This document shows, in pieces, positions 28,330 through 39,137 of a DNA stretch of 64,000 nt (position 1 is the stretch's first letter; the number at the start of each line of letters is the position of its first letter). The position numbers were made by a program, and so were the translations under genes. The notes under the pieces were generated by a model. It did not search any database, was not told the origin of the DNA, and worked only from the letters and a program-made list of their open reading frames with translations. The DNA is from Sphingobium sp. MI1205 (GTDB taxonomy: Bacteria > Pseudomonadota > Alphaproteobacteria > Sphingomonadales > Sphingomonadaceae): assembly GCF_001563285.1 (NCBI RefSeq), contig NZ_CP005188.1, positions 1,679,501-1,743,500 of the forward strand. Reading direction: 5' to 3'.

Positions 28330-29049
28330 ATGCACAGCTTTCGATTATGCCGCGCCTTCGTTGTCGCCTGCACACTTGCCTGGACTACGGGGGTATTGTT
28401 TGCCCTGAAGCCGGCTCCGGCAGCCGCAGCGACCACCGAGGATGAACAGTTCTGGATGAACCTGACCGCGATGGGGCCGGTATCGCGCGACCTCATCTAC
28501 TTCGCGGAAGTCCAACCGCGCATTGGGCAGGGCGTTTCCCAAGCTGACCAGACCCTGCTTAGAGGAGCGATCGGCTGGAAAATCTCCTCAAATCTCTCGA
28601 TCTATCAAGGATATGCCCATGTGATACTGCCGACAAAGGACGGACGCGACATCAATGAAGAACGAAGTTTCCAGCAGGTCAACTGGACCATCGGCAAGCC
28701 GTGGAAGGGCGAACTGTCATCACGAACGCGGCTTGAGCAACGCTGGCGATCCGACGGCAGCGACATGGGATGGCGGCTTCGTGAGATGCTGCGGTATGAA
28801 AAGGCGCTGACGGCCAAGAGCAGCACAGTCAATGCGCTTGTCTATGCTGAAGGATTCATCGCGCTCAACCGTACCGATTGGGGGCAAAAGGCGCGATTTG
28901 ACCAGCTACGCAGCTTCATCGGCACGGAAATCAAGCTGATGGGCACATCGACGGCCGAAATCGGCTATCTAAACCAATATATCGACCAAGGCAGCGGCGC
29001 CAAGCGGATGAACCATATCGCGGCGGTCACGCTCTTCTTCCGACACTGA
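28330..29049 (+). CDS. DUF2490 outer-membrane-like protein
   Basis: The 239-residue protein has a signal peptide (cleavage near PAAAA, residue 33) and a mature part rich in alternating beta strands: EDEQFWMNLTAMG, RDLIYFAEVQPRIG, SSRTRLEQRWRSDG, and a terminal aromatic FFRH as in outer membrane barrels. This is the pattern of the DUF2490 family. Function is unknown. It lies alone between pgm and ychF, on the same strand. Confidence 0.8.
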   Translation: MHSFRLCRAFVVACTLAWTTGVLFALKPAPAAAATTEDEQFWMNLTAMGPVSRDLIYFAEVQPRIGQGVSQADQTLLRGAIGWKISSNLSIYQGYAHVILPTKDGRDINEERSFQQVNWTIGKPWKGELSSRTRLEQRWRSDGSDMGWRLREMLRYEKALTAKSSTVNALVYAEGFIALNRTDWGQKARFDQLRSFIGTEIKLMGTSTAEIGYLNQYIDQGSGAKRMNHIAAVTLFFRH

Positions 29050-29118
29050 GCGCAGGCTGGCCTTCGAACGCGGAACAGGCTATCGGCGCGCCCATCATAA
29101 TGACGTGAAGGCTGATCC

Positions 29119-30219
29119 ATGGGTTTTCGTTGCGGTATCGTCGGGCTTCCAAATGTGGGCAAGTCCACCCTGTTCAATGCACTGACCGAAACGCAGGCAG
29201 CGCAGGCGGCGAACTATCCCTTCTGCACGATCGAGCCCAATGTCGGCCAGGTCGCAGTGCCAGACGAGCGGCTTCAGACCATCGCGAAAATCGGCGGATC
29301 GGCGAAGATCATCGAAACACAGTTGGCCTTTGTCGATATCGCGGGGTTGGTCCGGGGCGCGTCAAAAGGCGAAGGGCTGGGCAACCAGTTCCTGGCCAAC
29401 ATCCGTGAAGTCGATGCTATAGTCCACGTGCTGCGCTGTTTCGAGGATGACGACATCACCCATGTCGAGGGCAAGGTAGATCCGATCGCCGATGCCGAGA
29501 CGGTCGAAACCGAATTGATGCTGGCAGACCTGGAAAGTCTTGAAAAGCGGGTTCCGAACTTTGCGAAGAAGGCCGCGCAGGGCGACAAGGAGGCGAAAGC
29601 CGCCGCGTCAGTGCTGGGCAAGGCGCTGGACCTGCTGCGTGACGGCAAGCCTGCCCGATTGACGCAGCCCGGCGATGATGAAGAAGAACGGATCTTCCGT
29701 CAGGCTCAGCTACTGACGGCCAAGCCCGTCCTCTACGTGTGCAATGTCGAGGAAGATGCAGCGGCAGAGGGCAATGCTCATTCGGCGCGTGTGTTCGAAA
29801 AGGCTGCAACGGAAGGAGCCAAGGCTGTAATCGTATCGGCCGCGATCGAGGCGGAACTCATCACCATGCCGGTCGAGGAACGCGCTGAATATCTGGAGGC
29901 GCTGGGTCTGAAGGAAGCGGGTCTGGCGCGGATCATCCGGGCCGGGTACGAGTTGCTGGGCCTGATTACCTTCTTCACCGTTGGCCCCAAGGAGGCCCGG
30001 GCTTGGACGGTGACCAAGGGATCGAAGGCACCGCAGGCGGCGGGCGCGATTCACACCGATTTCGAGAAGGGCTTCATCCGAGCCGAAACCATGGCATATG
30101 CCGACTATGTCCAATTCAGTGGCGAGGCAGGTGCCAAGGAAGCCGGGAAATGGCGGTCCGAAGGCAAGGATTACGTGACTCAGGACGGCGATATCATGCT
30201 GTTCCGATTCAACGTCTGA
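29119..30219 (+). CDS. ychF: Ribosome-binding ATPase YchF
   Basis: YchF is an Obg-like P-loop protein that prefers ATP and binds ribosomes; it is linked to redox and stress control. The 366-residue protein has the P-loop GLPNVGKSTLFNAL, the switch sequence FVDIAGLVRGASKGEGLGNQFL, a coiled-coil insertion, and a C-terminal TGS domain (TFFTVGPKEARAWT, IHTDFEKGFIRAE). Length is normal. Confidence 0.97.
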   Translation: MGFRCGIVGLPNVGKSTLFNALTETQAAQAANYPFCTIEPNVGQVAVPDERLQTIAKIGGSAKIIETQLAFVDIAGLVRGASKGEGLGNQFLANIREVDAIVHVLRCFEDDDITHVEGKVDPIADAETVETELMLADLESLEKRVPNFAKKAAQGDKEAKAAASVLGKALDLLRDGKPARLTQPGDDEEERIFRQAQLLTAKPVLYVCNVEEDAAAEGNAHSARVFEKAATEGAKAVIVSAAIEAELITMPVEERAEYLEALGLKEAGLARIIRAGYELLGLITFFTVGPKEARAWTVTKGSKAPQAAGAIHTDFEKGFIRAETMAYADYVQFSGEAGAKEAGKWRSEGKDYVTQDGDIMLFRFNV

Positions 30220-30222
30220 TCC

Positions 30223-30753
30223 ATGGCGCTGCGCCCCGGCCAAATACCTGCGCAGCGCAAGGCCGCCTTTCCCCCTAGTGTTGATGAAGGCACCCGGCTG
30301 CTGATCCTTGGCAGCCTGCCCGGCGATGCGTCGATACGTCAGGGCGAATATTACGCGCATCGTGGGAACGCCTTCTGGTCACTAATGGGCGATGTTCTGG
30401 ACGAAGATCTGCGCGCCCTGCCCTATGCTCTACGACTGAAGCGGTTGAGGGCGCGGGCCATCGGGCTATGGGATGTTATCGAGAGCGCCGATCGGGAAGG
30501 CAGTCTCGACAGTGCCATACGCGGCGCCGAATTACGGGACCTTACGGCATTTGTAAGCCGCTTGCCGAAATTGGAAGCAGTTGCATTCAACGGCAAAACC
30601 GCGGCACTTCATGGTCGTCGTCAAATCGGGCTATCGCAGGGCCTGGCCCTCATCGACCTGCCCTCCTCCAGTGGCGCTTACGCGATGCTGTCGCGCGAGA
30701 AGAAGGCGCAAGCCTGGCGAGCACTGCGTCAATGGGTCGATACGCACGGTTGA
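30223..30753 (+). CDS. DNA-deoxyinosine glycosylase (UDG family 6)
   Basis: This base-excision repair enzyme is likely to remove hypoxanthine from deaminated adenine in DNA. The 176-residue protein has the family 6 motifs: LLILGSLPGDASIRQGEYYAHRGNAFW region near the N-terminus, with the asparagine important in this family, and LPSSSGAYAM as the second motif. The gene starts 3 bp after the ychF stop and so is probably cotranscribed with it. Confidence 0.85.
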   Translation: MALRPGQIPAQRKAAFPPSVDEGTRLLILGSLPGDASIRQGEYYAHRGNAFWSLMGDVLDEDLRALPYALRLKRLRARAIGLWDVIESADREGSLDSAIRGAELRDLTAFVSRLPKLEAVAFNGKTAALHGRRQIGLSQGLALIDLPSSSGAYAMLSREKKAQAWRALRQWVDTHG

Positions 30754-30804
30754 CGTAAACGTAAAGCAATCCTAAGGCTGGGCCTGTTTAAGGGAGCCGC
30801 TATT

Positions 30805-31269
30805 ATGAGCGATGTCGTCTATTTCGAAGATGTTGCCGTGGGCGACACGATCCATTTCAGCCCGCTCACGATCAGCCGTGAAGAAATCATCGCCTTTGCT
30901 GCCGAATATGATCCGCAACCCTTCCACTTATCCGACGATGAAGCTGCAGCGACCCATTTCGGCAGCCTTTCCGCGAGTGGCTGGCAAACCACCGCACTGT
31001 TCATGAAGATGTTCGTCGCCGAAATGCAAAGAGTGCCGGGGCGTCAGGAAGCGAGCCTCGGCGCGATCGGCGTCGATGAGCTTCGCTGGCTAAAGCCGGT
31101 TCGACCGGGCGATACGCTGCGCGGAACGTCCGAAGTGATCGAGACCAAGGCGTCGCGCACCCGGCCGGAGATGGGCGTAGTGCGTTCCCGAGTCACGATG
31201 GTCAATCAGAGAGATCAACCGGTGATGACGATGATACCGATCACCCTGTTCCGGACGCGCCCCAACTGA
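30805..31269 (+). CDS. MaoC family dehydratase
   Basis: This is a hot-dog-fold (R)-specific enoyl-CoA hydratase-like protein of 154 residues. The hydratase signature is visible as AEYDPQPFHLSDDEA, with the aspartate and histidine five residues apart as in catalytic members. The physiological substrate cannot be told from sequence. A ribosome binding site AAGGGAG lies before the ATG. It converges with a small secreted protein gene, with 2 bases between them. Confidence 0.88.
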   Translation: MSDVVYFEDVAVGDTIHFSPLTISREEIIAFAAEYDPQPFHLSDDEAAATHFGSLSASGWQTTALFMKMFVAEMQRVPGRQEASLGAIGVDELRWLKPVRPGDTLRGTSEVIETKASRTRPEMGVVRSRVTMVNQRDQPVMTMIPITLFRTRPN

Positions 31270-31271
31270 GA

Positions 31272-31820
31272 TCATTTGTGGTGGTTGGCATCTGTCTGCG
31301 CCAGCGGCTGGTTGGCCTGTGCGTCGGCAGCCATGATACGAATGGCGCGCGCGCTGGCATTTGCGATCTGGATAATGTGCAGCCCCGGCGACAGATCGAA
31401 CCATAGAATCTTCGCAATGCTCGAACATTCCGGGCCTTGGCCATGATCGACCGATGACTGGACTGTTCGCTCGGTAACCAGGTCAACCCATGCCGGCTCG
31501 GACAGCCCAATCCCGATGCGGGCAGGCACCTTCACCGATAACGAGAAGAGACCACCATAACCTTTCCCCTCCTTCCGGGCTGGAGGTGCGGCGAACTGGA
31601 CCTGAGACATAGGGCGAAGTGTTGCGACCGACGGCTTGCCCAGAATCAATCGCGGTGCCGATGCCGCTTCGCCGCCTGCAATCGCCCTCCCACTCTGCAT
31701 CCAACTGGTCCATGGCTCGGGTAGTGGCGGCGCTTCCTGGCACTGTACAGGGGTTTGCGGTTGCGCATGGGCTGGAGCTATGGTCAGGCAAAGCGCGAGC
31801 AGGCAGGCGGTTACGCGCAT
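31272..31820 (-). CDS. Secreted protein of unknown function
   Basis: The 182-residue product begins MRVTACLLALCLTIAPAHAQ, a clear signal peptide. The mature protein contains QFAAPPARKEGKGYGGLFSL and a C-terminal WFDLSPGLHIIQIANA segment, suggesting a small beta-rich periplasmic domain. I do not recognise the family. ATG 31820 is 2 bases after the mutL stop, so it is probably cotranscribed with mutL. The frame is open 56 codons upstream, inside mutL, without sense. Confidence 0.75.
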   Translation of the reverse strand: MRVTACLLALCLTIAPAHAQPQTPVQCQEAPPLPEPWTSWMQSGRAIAGGEAASAPRLILGKPSVATLRPMSQVQFAAPPARKEGKGYGGLFSLSVKVPARIGIGLSEPAWVDLVTERTVQSSVDHGQGPECSSIAKILWFDLSPGLHIIQIANASARAIRIMAADAQANQPLAQTDANHHK

Positions 31821-31822
31821 CG

Positions 31823-33610
31823 TCACTTCCTTCCGAAAAGCTTTTCTATGTCGCCGTGGCCAAGCTTTACCCAAGTTGGACGGCCATGATTGCATTGGCC
31901 ACTGCGAGGCGTGATTTCCATTTCCCGCAGCAATGCATTCATCTCGGCCACGCTGAGTACGCGTCCAGCGCGCACGGAGCCGTGACACGCCATGGTGGCG
32001 GCGACCAAGTCCAGCCTTTCCTTGAGCGACAGGGCGCTATCATAGGCGACAAGGTCGTCAGCAAGGTCAGAGACGAGGCCTTGTACATCGCCCTGCCCCA
32101 GGATCGCAGGGGTCGCGCGGACCAGTATCGCCGCAGGACCGAATCTTTCCAGTTCCAGGCCGAAGTCGCGCAATTCATCGATCCGTGCTTCCAGACGGTC
32201 GCAGGCGGGCTCGTCAAGTTCGACGACTTCGGGCAGCAGCAGCGCCTGAGCGGCGACTCCCTGCCCGTCCATGGCCCGGCGCATACGTTCGAGCGTCAGC
32301 CTCTCATGCGCAGCGTGTTGATCGACGATCACGAGCCCATCCTCCGCCTCGGCGACGATATAGGTGCGGGCGACCTGTCCGCGCGCCACCCCCAGGGGGT
32401 AGCTGGCGCTTTCCGGCGCCGAAGCTGCGGCGGGCTCGGCGCGGGCTTGGGGCGGTGGCGCAGCAAAAGTGGGGCGGCGGTCGGCAAGGGAAGCCAACGG
32501 CGACGCATAGGACGATGTGGTCGAGAAGGCCGATTCGAAAATAGGGAGCGGGCCAATTGGCGTTGGGGAGACCGGTTCAGCCTTCCACGCTGAAAGTCCG
32601 GCGGGGTCAGCCTGCTGCACTGAACGAAAGCCTTCGGCATCCAACGCGCGACGCAAGCCGGAAACAATCATGCCGCGGATCAGAGCAGGATCGCGGAACC
32701 GCACTTCGGTTTTGGCTGGATGGACATTCACATCCACCTCCAGCGGCGGGACGTCGATAAACAGCGCCACCACCGGATGGCGATCACGCGCGAGCATGTC
32801 GGCATAAGCCCCCCGCACGGCGCCCACCAGTAGACGGTCTCGGACGGGGCGGCCGTTCACGAAGAGAAACTGATGATCGCCCACCCCACGATTATAGGTG
32901 GGGAGCGAAGCTACGCCGGAAAGGCGAATGCCCTCCCGCTCCAATGAAATGATTACGTGGTTCTCGGCGAGCGCTCGGTCGGTAAGTGCGGCCACGCGGT
33001 CCTCACGCGCGTCGTCCGCCTGGACCCCCAGCGCGCGACGCCCATCATGTTCCAGCGAGAAAGCGACCGACGGATGCGCCATGGCAAGGCGACGCACAAT
33101 ATCGAGACAGGCCGCATATTCCGCTTTCGCCGAGCGGAGGAATTTGCGGCGGGCGGGCACCCGAGCGAAAAGCTGCTCGACTGTGACGCGCGTACCGGGC
33201 GGCAGTGCGGCAGGACCTTCGGAGAGCAGCGCACCATTATCGATCGTACGATTCCAGCCGTCCTGCCCTGGGAGCCTGCTGTCGATGGAAAGCCGGGCCA
33301 CGCTAGCGATGGACGGCAAGGCCTCGCCTCGAAAACCAAGAGTCGTTACGTTCTCGATTGCATCATCGGGCAATTTCGAGGTCGCGTGCCTTTCAAGGGC
33401 CAGGGCGATTTCCGCCGGAGCCATCCCGCAGCCATCATCGCTCACCTCGATCCGGTCGAGCCCGCCATTGCCCAAGCGTATGGAAATACGCGAAGCTCCG
33501 GCATCCAACGCATTTTCCACGATTTCCTTGAGCGCGCTGGCGGGTCTTTCAACCACTTCGCCCGCTGCGATGCGGTTGACCAGATGTTCAGGCAGGCGGC
33601 GTATTGACAT
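31823..33610 (-). CDS. mutL: DNA mismatch repair protein MutL
   Basis: MutL links mismatch recognition by MutS to downstream repair. The 595-residue protein has the N-terminal GHKL ATPase domain with EIVENALDAGA, DDGCGM and TLGFRGEALPSI motifs, a low-complexity proline/alanine linker at about 350-405, and a C-terminal dimerisation domain with VDQHAAHERLTLERM. The CPA-type endonuclease motif cannot be judged by eye. It is divergent from mreB across about 160 bp. Confidence 0.96.
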   Translation of the reverse strand: MSIRRLPEHLVNRIAAGEVVERPASALKEIVENALDAGASRISIRLGNGGLDRIEVSDDGCGMAPAEIALALERHATSKLPDDAIENVTTLGFRGEALPSIASVARLSIDSRLPGQDGWNRTIDNGALLSEGPAALPPGTRVTVEQLFARVPARRKFLRSAKAEYAACLDIVRRLAMAHPSVAFSLEHDGRRALGVQADDAREDRVAALTDRALAENHVIISLEREGIRLSGVASLPTYNRGVGDHQFLFVNGRPVRDRLLVGAVRGAYADMLARDRHPVVALFIDVPPLEVDVNVHPAKTEVRFRDPALIRGMIVSGLRRALDAEGFRSVQQADPAGLSAWKAEPVSPTPIGPLPIFESAFSTTSSYASPLASLADRRPTFAAPPPQARAEPAAASAPESASYPLGVARGQVARTYIVAEAEDGLVIVDQHAAHERLTLERMRRAMDGQGVAAQALLLPEVVELDEPACDRLEARIDELRDFGLELERFGPAAILVRATPAILGQGDVQGLVSDLADDLVAYDSALSLKERLDLVAATMACHGSVRAGRVLSVAEMNALLREMEITPRSGQCNHGRPTWVKLGHGDIEKLFGRK

Positions 33611-33758
33611 TGATTAGTGACTAGCCCAAGCGAGCGCTTTCCGCGAGCCGTTGTCCCCGAAAATTTTTACTTCCTGACAGGGGAGGATGACAGGGACGCC
33701 GGAACGTGGCACGGACATCCGAACGCCCCGGTTCGCGTCGCCGGGACGGGCGGGCTGA

Positions 33759-34817
<1,059 letters not shown>

Positions 34818-34835
34818 GGTCGGGGAGACCACCAC

Positions 34836-35747
34836 ATGGCGCGGCCACCCAGCCGGCGTCCCGGCTACAACCGCAAAGCGCAGTATAGCCTGTTCGCCAG
34901 CTATGTCGTGGCGATCACGGGGGCTGCCGTTGGTCTCCTCTTGGTGGCCGTCGCGATTTTCGATCCTACCGGCTTTGCGGCAATCAGGACTGCGACGTCT
35001 GAAATCTCGCGTCCAGCTTCACTTGGCCTGCGCAATATGGTGAGCGGCATCAGCTCGCTCGACGAGGTGCTGACCGCATATTGGCGTGCAGGATCTCAAA
35101 ATATCGCACTTCGCCGTCAAGTCGAAGCGGATCGCAACCTCATCATCGAGGCAAAGGCGATTTCGCAGGAGAATCTGCGCCTCAAAAAATTACTGAAGCT
35201 GGTTGACGAGGATGACAGCAGCTTGCTGACAGCGCGATTGATTTCCTCATCCTCCTCAAGCCCTCGCCGCTTTGCGCGCTTGAACGCCGGGCGTTGGCAA
35301 GGAGTGCGAACGGGAATGCCTGTCCGCGCATCCGAAGGACTGATTGGACGCATCCACAGCGTAACCCCCAATACCGCCGAAGTACTGCTGCTGACCGATA
35401 GCAGCAACATCGTGCCAATCCGCAGGGCAACCGACAGCGTCCCCGCCATATCTACCGGGCTGGGCGACGGAACGCTGGAAATCCGTTCGCTGGCAGCGGG
35501 TCGCAATCCCTTCAGTCCTGGCGACATTCTGGTGACTTCAGGCGTCGGCGGCATCTACCAGCCAAACATTCCCGTGGCGGTTGTCGTGCGGGTGGCGGGC
35601 GAGATCGCCTATGGCGTACCGCTGGCCAACCCGTCCAAGGTCGATGCAGTAGTCGTCGAACGCTCGTTCGAGGAAGCTGTCACACGCAATGAACCGGCCG
35701 CGGCGGAAAGCGCCCCGGAGCCGGTGACAAACGCCACTGTCCAATGA
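34836..35747 (+). CDS. mreC: Rod shape-determining protein MreC
   Basis: MreC is a periplasmic scaffold that activates PBP2 and RodA in the elongation complex. The 303-residue protein has one N-terminal membrane segment (about 20-45), a coiled coil (about 85-120) and two beta-barrel subdomains with VRASEGLIGRIHSV and LVTSGVGGIYQPNIPV motifs. The C-terminal tail is alanine- and proline-rich. The stop overlaps the mreD ATG. Confidence 0.94.
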   Translation: MARPPSRRPGYNRKAQYSLFASYVVAITGAAVGLLLVAVAIFDPTGFAAIRTATSEISRPASLGLRNMVSGISSLDEVLTAYWRAGSQNIALRRQVEADRNLIIEAKAISQENLRLKKLLKLVDEDDSSLLTARLISSSSSSPRRFARLNAGRWQGVRTGMPVRASEGLIGRIHSVTPNTAEVLLLTDSSNIVPIRRATDSVPAISTGLGDGTLEIRSLAAGRNPFSPGDILVTSGVGGIYQPNIPVAVVVRVAGEIAYGVPLANPSKVDAVVVERSFEEAVTRNEPAAAESAPEPVTNATVQ

Positions 35748-36271
35748 TTGATCCGCATCTCCAGCATGTTCCCCGGCTCGGCCGCCATCCTTCACGCTTT
35801 CGGCTGGCCGGAACCCCGGTGATCGCGGTCATGCTGGGATCGGCGTTCAGTGTATTGCCCCTGATCGCCCAAGCACCGGTCATGCCGCCCTTCGGCCTTC
35901 TTCTGCTGCTGTCGTGGAGGCTGCTACGTCCAGAACTGTGGCGTGCCTGGATCGGCCTGCCGCTGGGACTGTTCGATGACATTCTGAGCGGTCAGCCCAT
36001 AGGTTCTGCGATGTTTCTGTGGACCATGACGCTGATAGGTATCGATGCCATCGAACACCGCATCGTATGGCGCAGCTACCGGCAGGACTGGTTAATTGCG
36101 GCGGCCGCAATTATCTTCTGCATTGCCGGCGGAGTGTTCTTCGCACGGATCACAGGCGGAGGGGACATCAAACTGAAACTGGTCGCGCCGCAAATGCTTT
36201 GGACGATCCTGCTCTTTCCCTTCGTGGTGCGGCAATGCGCCCGGATCGATCGCTGGCGCGTAATGGCATGA
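35744..36271 (+). CDS. mreD: Rod shape-determining protein MreD
   Basis: This inner-membrane component of the elongation complex has 175 residues and about five predicted membrane segments, with the region LPLGLFDDILSGQPIGS typical of MreD. It overlaps both neighbours by ATGA (mreC stop, mrdA start), which points to fixed-ratio production. Confidence 0.9.
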   Translation: MIDPHLQHVPRLGRHPSRFRLAGTPVIAVMLGSAFSVLPLIAQAPVMPPFGLLLLLSWRLLRPELWRAWIGLPLGLFDDILSGQPIGSAMFLWTMTLIGIDAIEHRIVWRSYRQDWLIAAAAIIFCIAGGVFFARITGGGDIKLKLVAPQMLWTILLFPFVVRQCARIDRWRVMA

Positions 36272-38322
36272 AGCTGACGACCCTCCCGCGGAAAGCCGTA
36301 ACCGAAGCATCCTTGTCCTTTACCTTCACGCGCCGGGCCATGGTGATCGGAGGATTGCAGGCCGGGATCGGCGCGATGCTGATCGGCAGAATGGGATGGA
36401 TCAGCGTTGCAGAGAACGAGAAGTACAACGTCCTGGCGGAGAGCAATCGCGTCAACCTGACACTTATCCCCCCGCGGCGCGGATGGATACTGGACCGTAA
36501 CGGCAAGCCTCTGGCAAACAACCGCACTGATTTTCGCGTCGATCTTATCCCGGAACGCGTTACCGACCCCGAAGCGACCATCAGTAGCCTGACCCGATTG
36601 CTGACCTTGGCTCCAGAAGATGTGGACCGAATCAAGACCGAACTGGACAAATCAGCCGGGTTCCGCCCCGTACAGGTCGCCGAAAAGCTGACCTACGACC
36701 AATTCGCGGCCGTCAGCGTGCGTTTACCCGACTTGCCAGGCGTGGCGCCGAGCCAGGGTTTTTCCCGCTATTATCCGGCCGGGGCAACTGTCGGCCATCT
36801 GCTGGGCTATGTAGGCGCGGCATCCGCCAAGGATTTCGAAGAGCGCAAGGACCCGCTCCTGATTACTCCCGGCTTCAAGGTCGGCAAGGACGGACTGGAG
36901 AAGTCCTTTGACCGGGAACTGACGGGCAAGCCGGGCGCAAAACGGGTCGAGGTGACTGCGCGCGGCAAGATCGTGCGGGAATTGACAACCCGGCCCGATA
37001 CACCGGGCAATGCCATCAAGCTGACGATCGATGCTGGTTTGCAGGAATATGCAGGCCGGCGGCTAGCGACGCAGAGCGGATCGGTCGTGGTTATCGATTG
37101 CCGCAATGGTGACGTCCTGGCGATGGCCTCAATGCCAAGCTTCGATCCCAACAGCTTTTCTGACGGCATCAGCCATCTTGAATGGGAAATGCTGTCGAAA
37201 GACGATCATGTCCCGCTGCGCAACAAGACACTGCAGGGCTTGTATCCCCCGGGTTCGACAGTGAAGCCGATGGTTGCGCTGGCGCTGCTGGAAGCTGGAA
37301 TTTCAGCTGCGGATCGCGTCAACTGCCCCGGCGCCATTCGGGTCGGCAACACTTTGTTCCACTGCCACAAGAGACGGGGGCATGGCTCGCTCGACATGCG
37401 GGGCGCCATCGCACAGAGCTGCGACATTTACTTCTATCAGATGGCTCAGCGCATCGGCATGGACCGCATCGCCAGCATGGCCCGGCGCGTGGGCATGGGA
37501 CAGAAATTCCCCCTGCCCTTCCCCAGTCAAAGCTATGGCACAGTGCCCGATCCAGCGTGGAAACTTAAAAAATATGGCCAGAAATGGCAGGTCTACGACA
37601 CGGTGAACGCGACCATCGGCCAAGGCTATATGCTGATCAATCCGCTGCAGATGGCGGTCATGGCGGCGCGTCTGGCCACCGGTCGCCAATTGATGCCTAA
37701 TTTCCTTTTCGGCGCCGAGAGGGCGCAACCCGATCCCGTGGGAGTTCCGGAAGAGCATCTGGTGACCATCCGCGACGCGATGAGCGCGGTCGTGAATGGC
37801 GGGGGGACCGGTGGCGCGGCGCGGATGAGTATCCCGGGCGTCCTGATAGCGGGCAAAACGGGTACGGCGCAGGTACGCCGCATCACCATGGCGGAGCGTG
37901 CAGGCGGTGTGCGTGGTAACGCATCGCTACCCTTCAAACTGCGTGACCACGCCTTGTTTCAAGGCTTCGCACCCTTCGACAACCCGCACTACGCGATCGC
38001 CTGCATCATCGAACATGGCGGCCATACCAACCGTATCGAAGACGCGCCCATGATCGCCAGTGATACGATGTCCTTCCTGTTCGACCAAGCCAAGGCGATG
38101 GAAAAGCTGGAGGCACTGGAAAAAGATTGGGGCGGCCCGCCCGCAGAGAGACTTGCGCGGCAAATGGGCGCATTCCGGCTCGCCAAGGCTATCGAGCGGG
38201 GAGAGGAACCAGCCGAAACGAGCAGTCCGAGCATTGCACCCAATGCGGCAGACAATGTGGCAACGCCCTCCGATAGCCCTGACGAAGCCCCTTCTCCAAC
38301 CGCTCCAGCCGTCAGCCCCTGA
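36268..38322 (+). CDS. mrdA: Penicillin-binding protein 2
   Basis: PBP2 is the class B transpeptidase that cross-links peptidoglycan during elongation. The 684-residue protein has one membrane anchor (about 27-45), a pedestal domain with RGWILDRNGKPLANNRTDF, and a transpeptidase domain with the SxxK site in PPGSTVKPM, an SCD motif (AQSCDIYF) and the KTGT motif (AGKTGTAQV). The C-terminal 60 residues are proline- and serine-rich, beyond the usual end. The start is at the mreD overlap; the frame runs further upstream inside mreD. rodA, its usual partner, does not follow. Confidence 0.96.
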   Translation: MKLTTLPRKAVTEASLSFTFTRRAMVIGGLQAGIGAMLIGRMGWISVAENEKYNVLAESNRVNLTLIPPRRGWILDRNGKPLANNRTDFRVDLIPERVTDPEATISSLTRLLTLAPEDVDRIKTELDKSAGFRPVQVAEKLTYDQFAAVSVRLPDLPGVAPSQGFSRYYPAGATVGHLLGYVGAASAKDFEERKDPLLITPGFKVGKDGLEKSFDRELTGKPGAKRVEVTARGKIVRELTTRPDTPGNAIKLTIDAGLQEYAGRRLATQSGSVVVIDCRNGDVLAMASMPSFDPNSFSDGISHLEWEMLSKDDHVPLRNKTLQGLYPPGSTVKPMVALALLEAGISAADRVNCPGAIRVGNTLFHCHKRRGHGSLDMRGAIAQSCDIYFYQMAQRIGMDRIASMARRVGMGQKFPLPFPSQSYGTVPDPAWKLKKYGQKWQVYDTVNATIGQGYMLINPLQMAVMAARLATGRQLMPNFLFGAERAQPDPVGVPEEHLVTIRDAMSAVVNGGGTGGAARMSIPGVLIAGKTGTAQVRRITMAERAGGVRGNASLPFKLRDHALFQGFAPFDNPHYAIACIIEHGGHTNRIEDAPMIASDTMSFLFDQAKAMEKLEALEKDWGGPPAERLARQMGAFRLAKAIERGEEPAETSSPSIAPNAADNVATPSDSPDEAPSPTAPAVSP

Positions 38323-38773
38323 CTATCGCCCCGCACCCCAGTTGGTGCGTGCATAGCATATAGCCGACGTTGGAGTTCGTTGTTACGACACATTCAGGTG
38401 AACATCCAGGCCGCAGGCCGCCCGAGCGATAGCGACACCCCAACACCGACGGCTCTTGCCCTGAAGCCTGAACGCCTGAACTCGCGGCTGAACTTCTTCT
38501 GTATTTCTGTTCCCAAACGAGTAAAAAGACTGGCTTCAGTATCTAGCTGACCGTGAGCAGCGAGTAATCGTCCATCGCGGCAGTTGCCGTGGATCGTCAT
38601 GGCCATTGGTCGATACAGCCCAGAGTCAGATGTGACGAAATCGAGGCTCAGAAAGCGCCTCGCCCATATTTTTGTGCAGTGAGGCAATTTCCTGTTTGCA
38701 AAGCTAAAGGACAATGCTAACTGCCCGCCCACGCCACGGCGAGCCCCTAGCGGGATCATCCGGAAGCGAGTGT
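38323..38773. other. Gap between mrdA and tRNA-Lys
   Basis: About 450 bases hold no gene I can support. The minus strand has a 121-codon open frame (38394-38759) without recognisable similarity or a convincing start. There is a cluster of CTGAA repeats near 38461-38493. rodA, often found downstream of mrdA, is absent. The region may be a scar of earlier insertion and loss at the tRNA-Lys site. Confidence 0.5.
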
Positions 38774-38849
<76 letters not shown>

Positions 38850-39137
38850 AATTCTCTAGTGAAATCAATAGTATGCAAGGAAATCGCCGCAAGGTGATTT
38901 TCTCTTTTTGCGTTTTGCGCTACAAACTGCGCTACAGATTCCATGTGATGCGCGGCTCCAGGATGTTCAAAAAAGTGCCGGCACAGCTGATGCCCGGGGG
39001 CCGCATCCCGTCACGACATGACTGGCACCCGCATGGATGCACCGCGGGTACGGGCGATTCGCGTGTTCAGATAACGCGCGGAGTTCAGCCAGAGGCTGTT
39101 CTACACCGTTGGCGATGGGCGAATTGCCCCTGCGGTC
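38850..39137. other. Non-coding element end next to tRNA-Lys
   Basis: This 288-base stretch just inside the presumed element end holds no convincing gene. It contains the direct repeat TGCGCTACA described separately and short open frames on both strands that show no family features. An integrase, expected here in many tRNA-targeting elements, is absent. Confidence 0.5.
38916..38936. repeat. Direct repeat TGCGCTACA near element end
   Basis: TGCGCTACA occurs at 38916-38924 and 38928-38936, a 12-base period, about 70 bases inside the presumed element end. Short repeats at this distance from a tRNA attachment site could be arm-type binding sites for a tyrosine integrase. This is inference from position. 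Confidence 0.3.

Noticed and set aside
38394..38759. Open frame of 121 codons between mrdA and tRNA-Lys, minus strand
   Set aside because: There is no convincing ribosome binding site, no similarity I recognise, and the frame crosses repeat-rich sequence. I describe the region as a gap instead.
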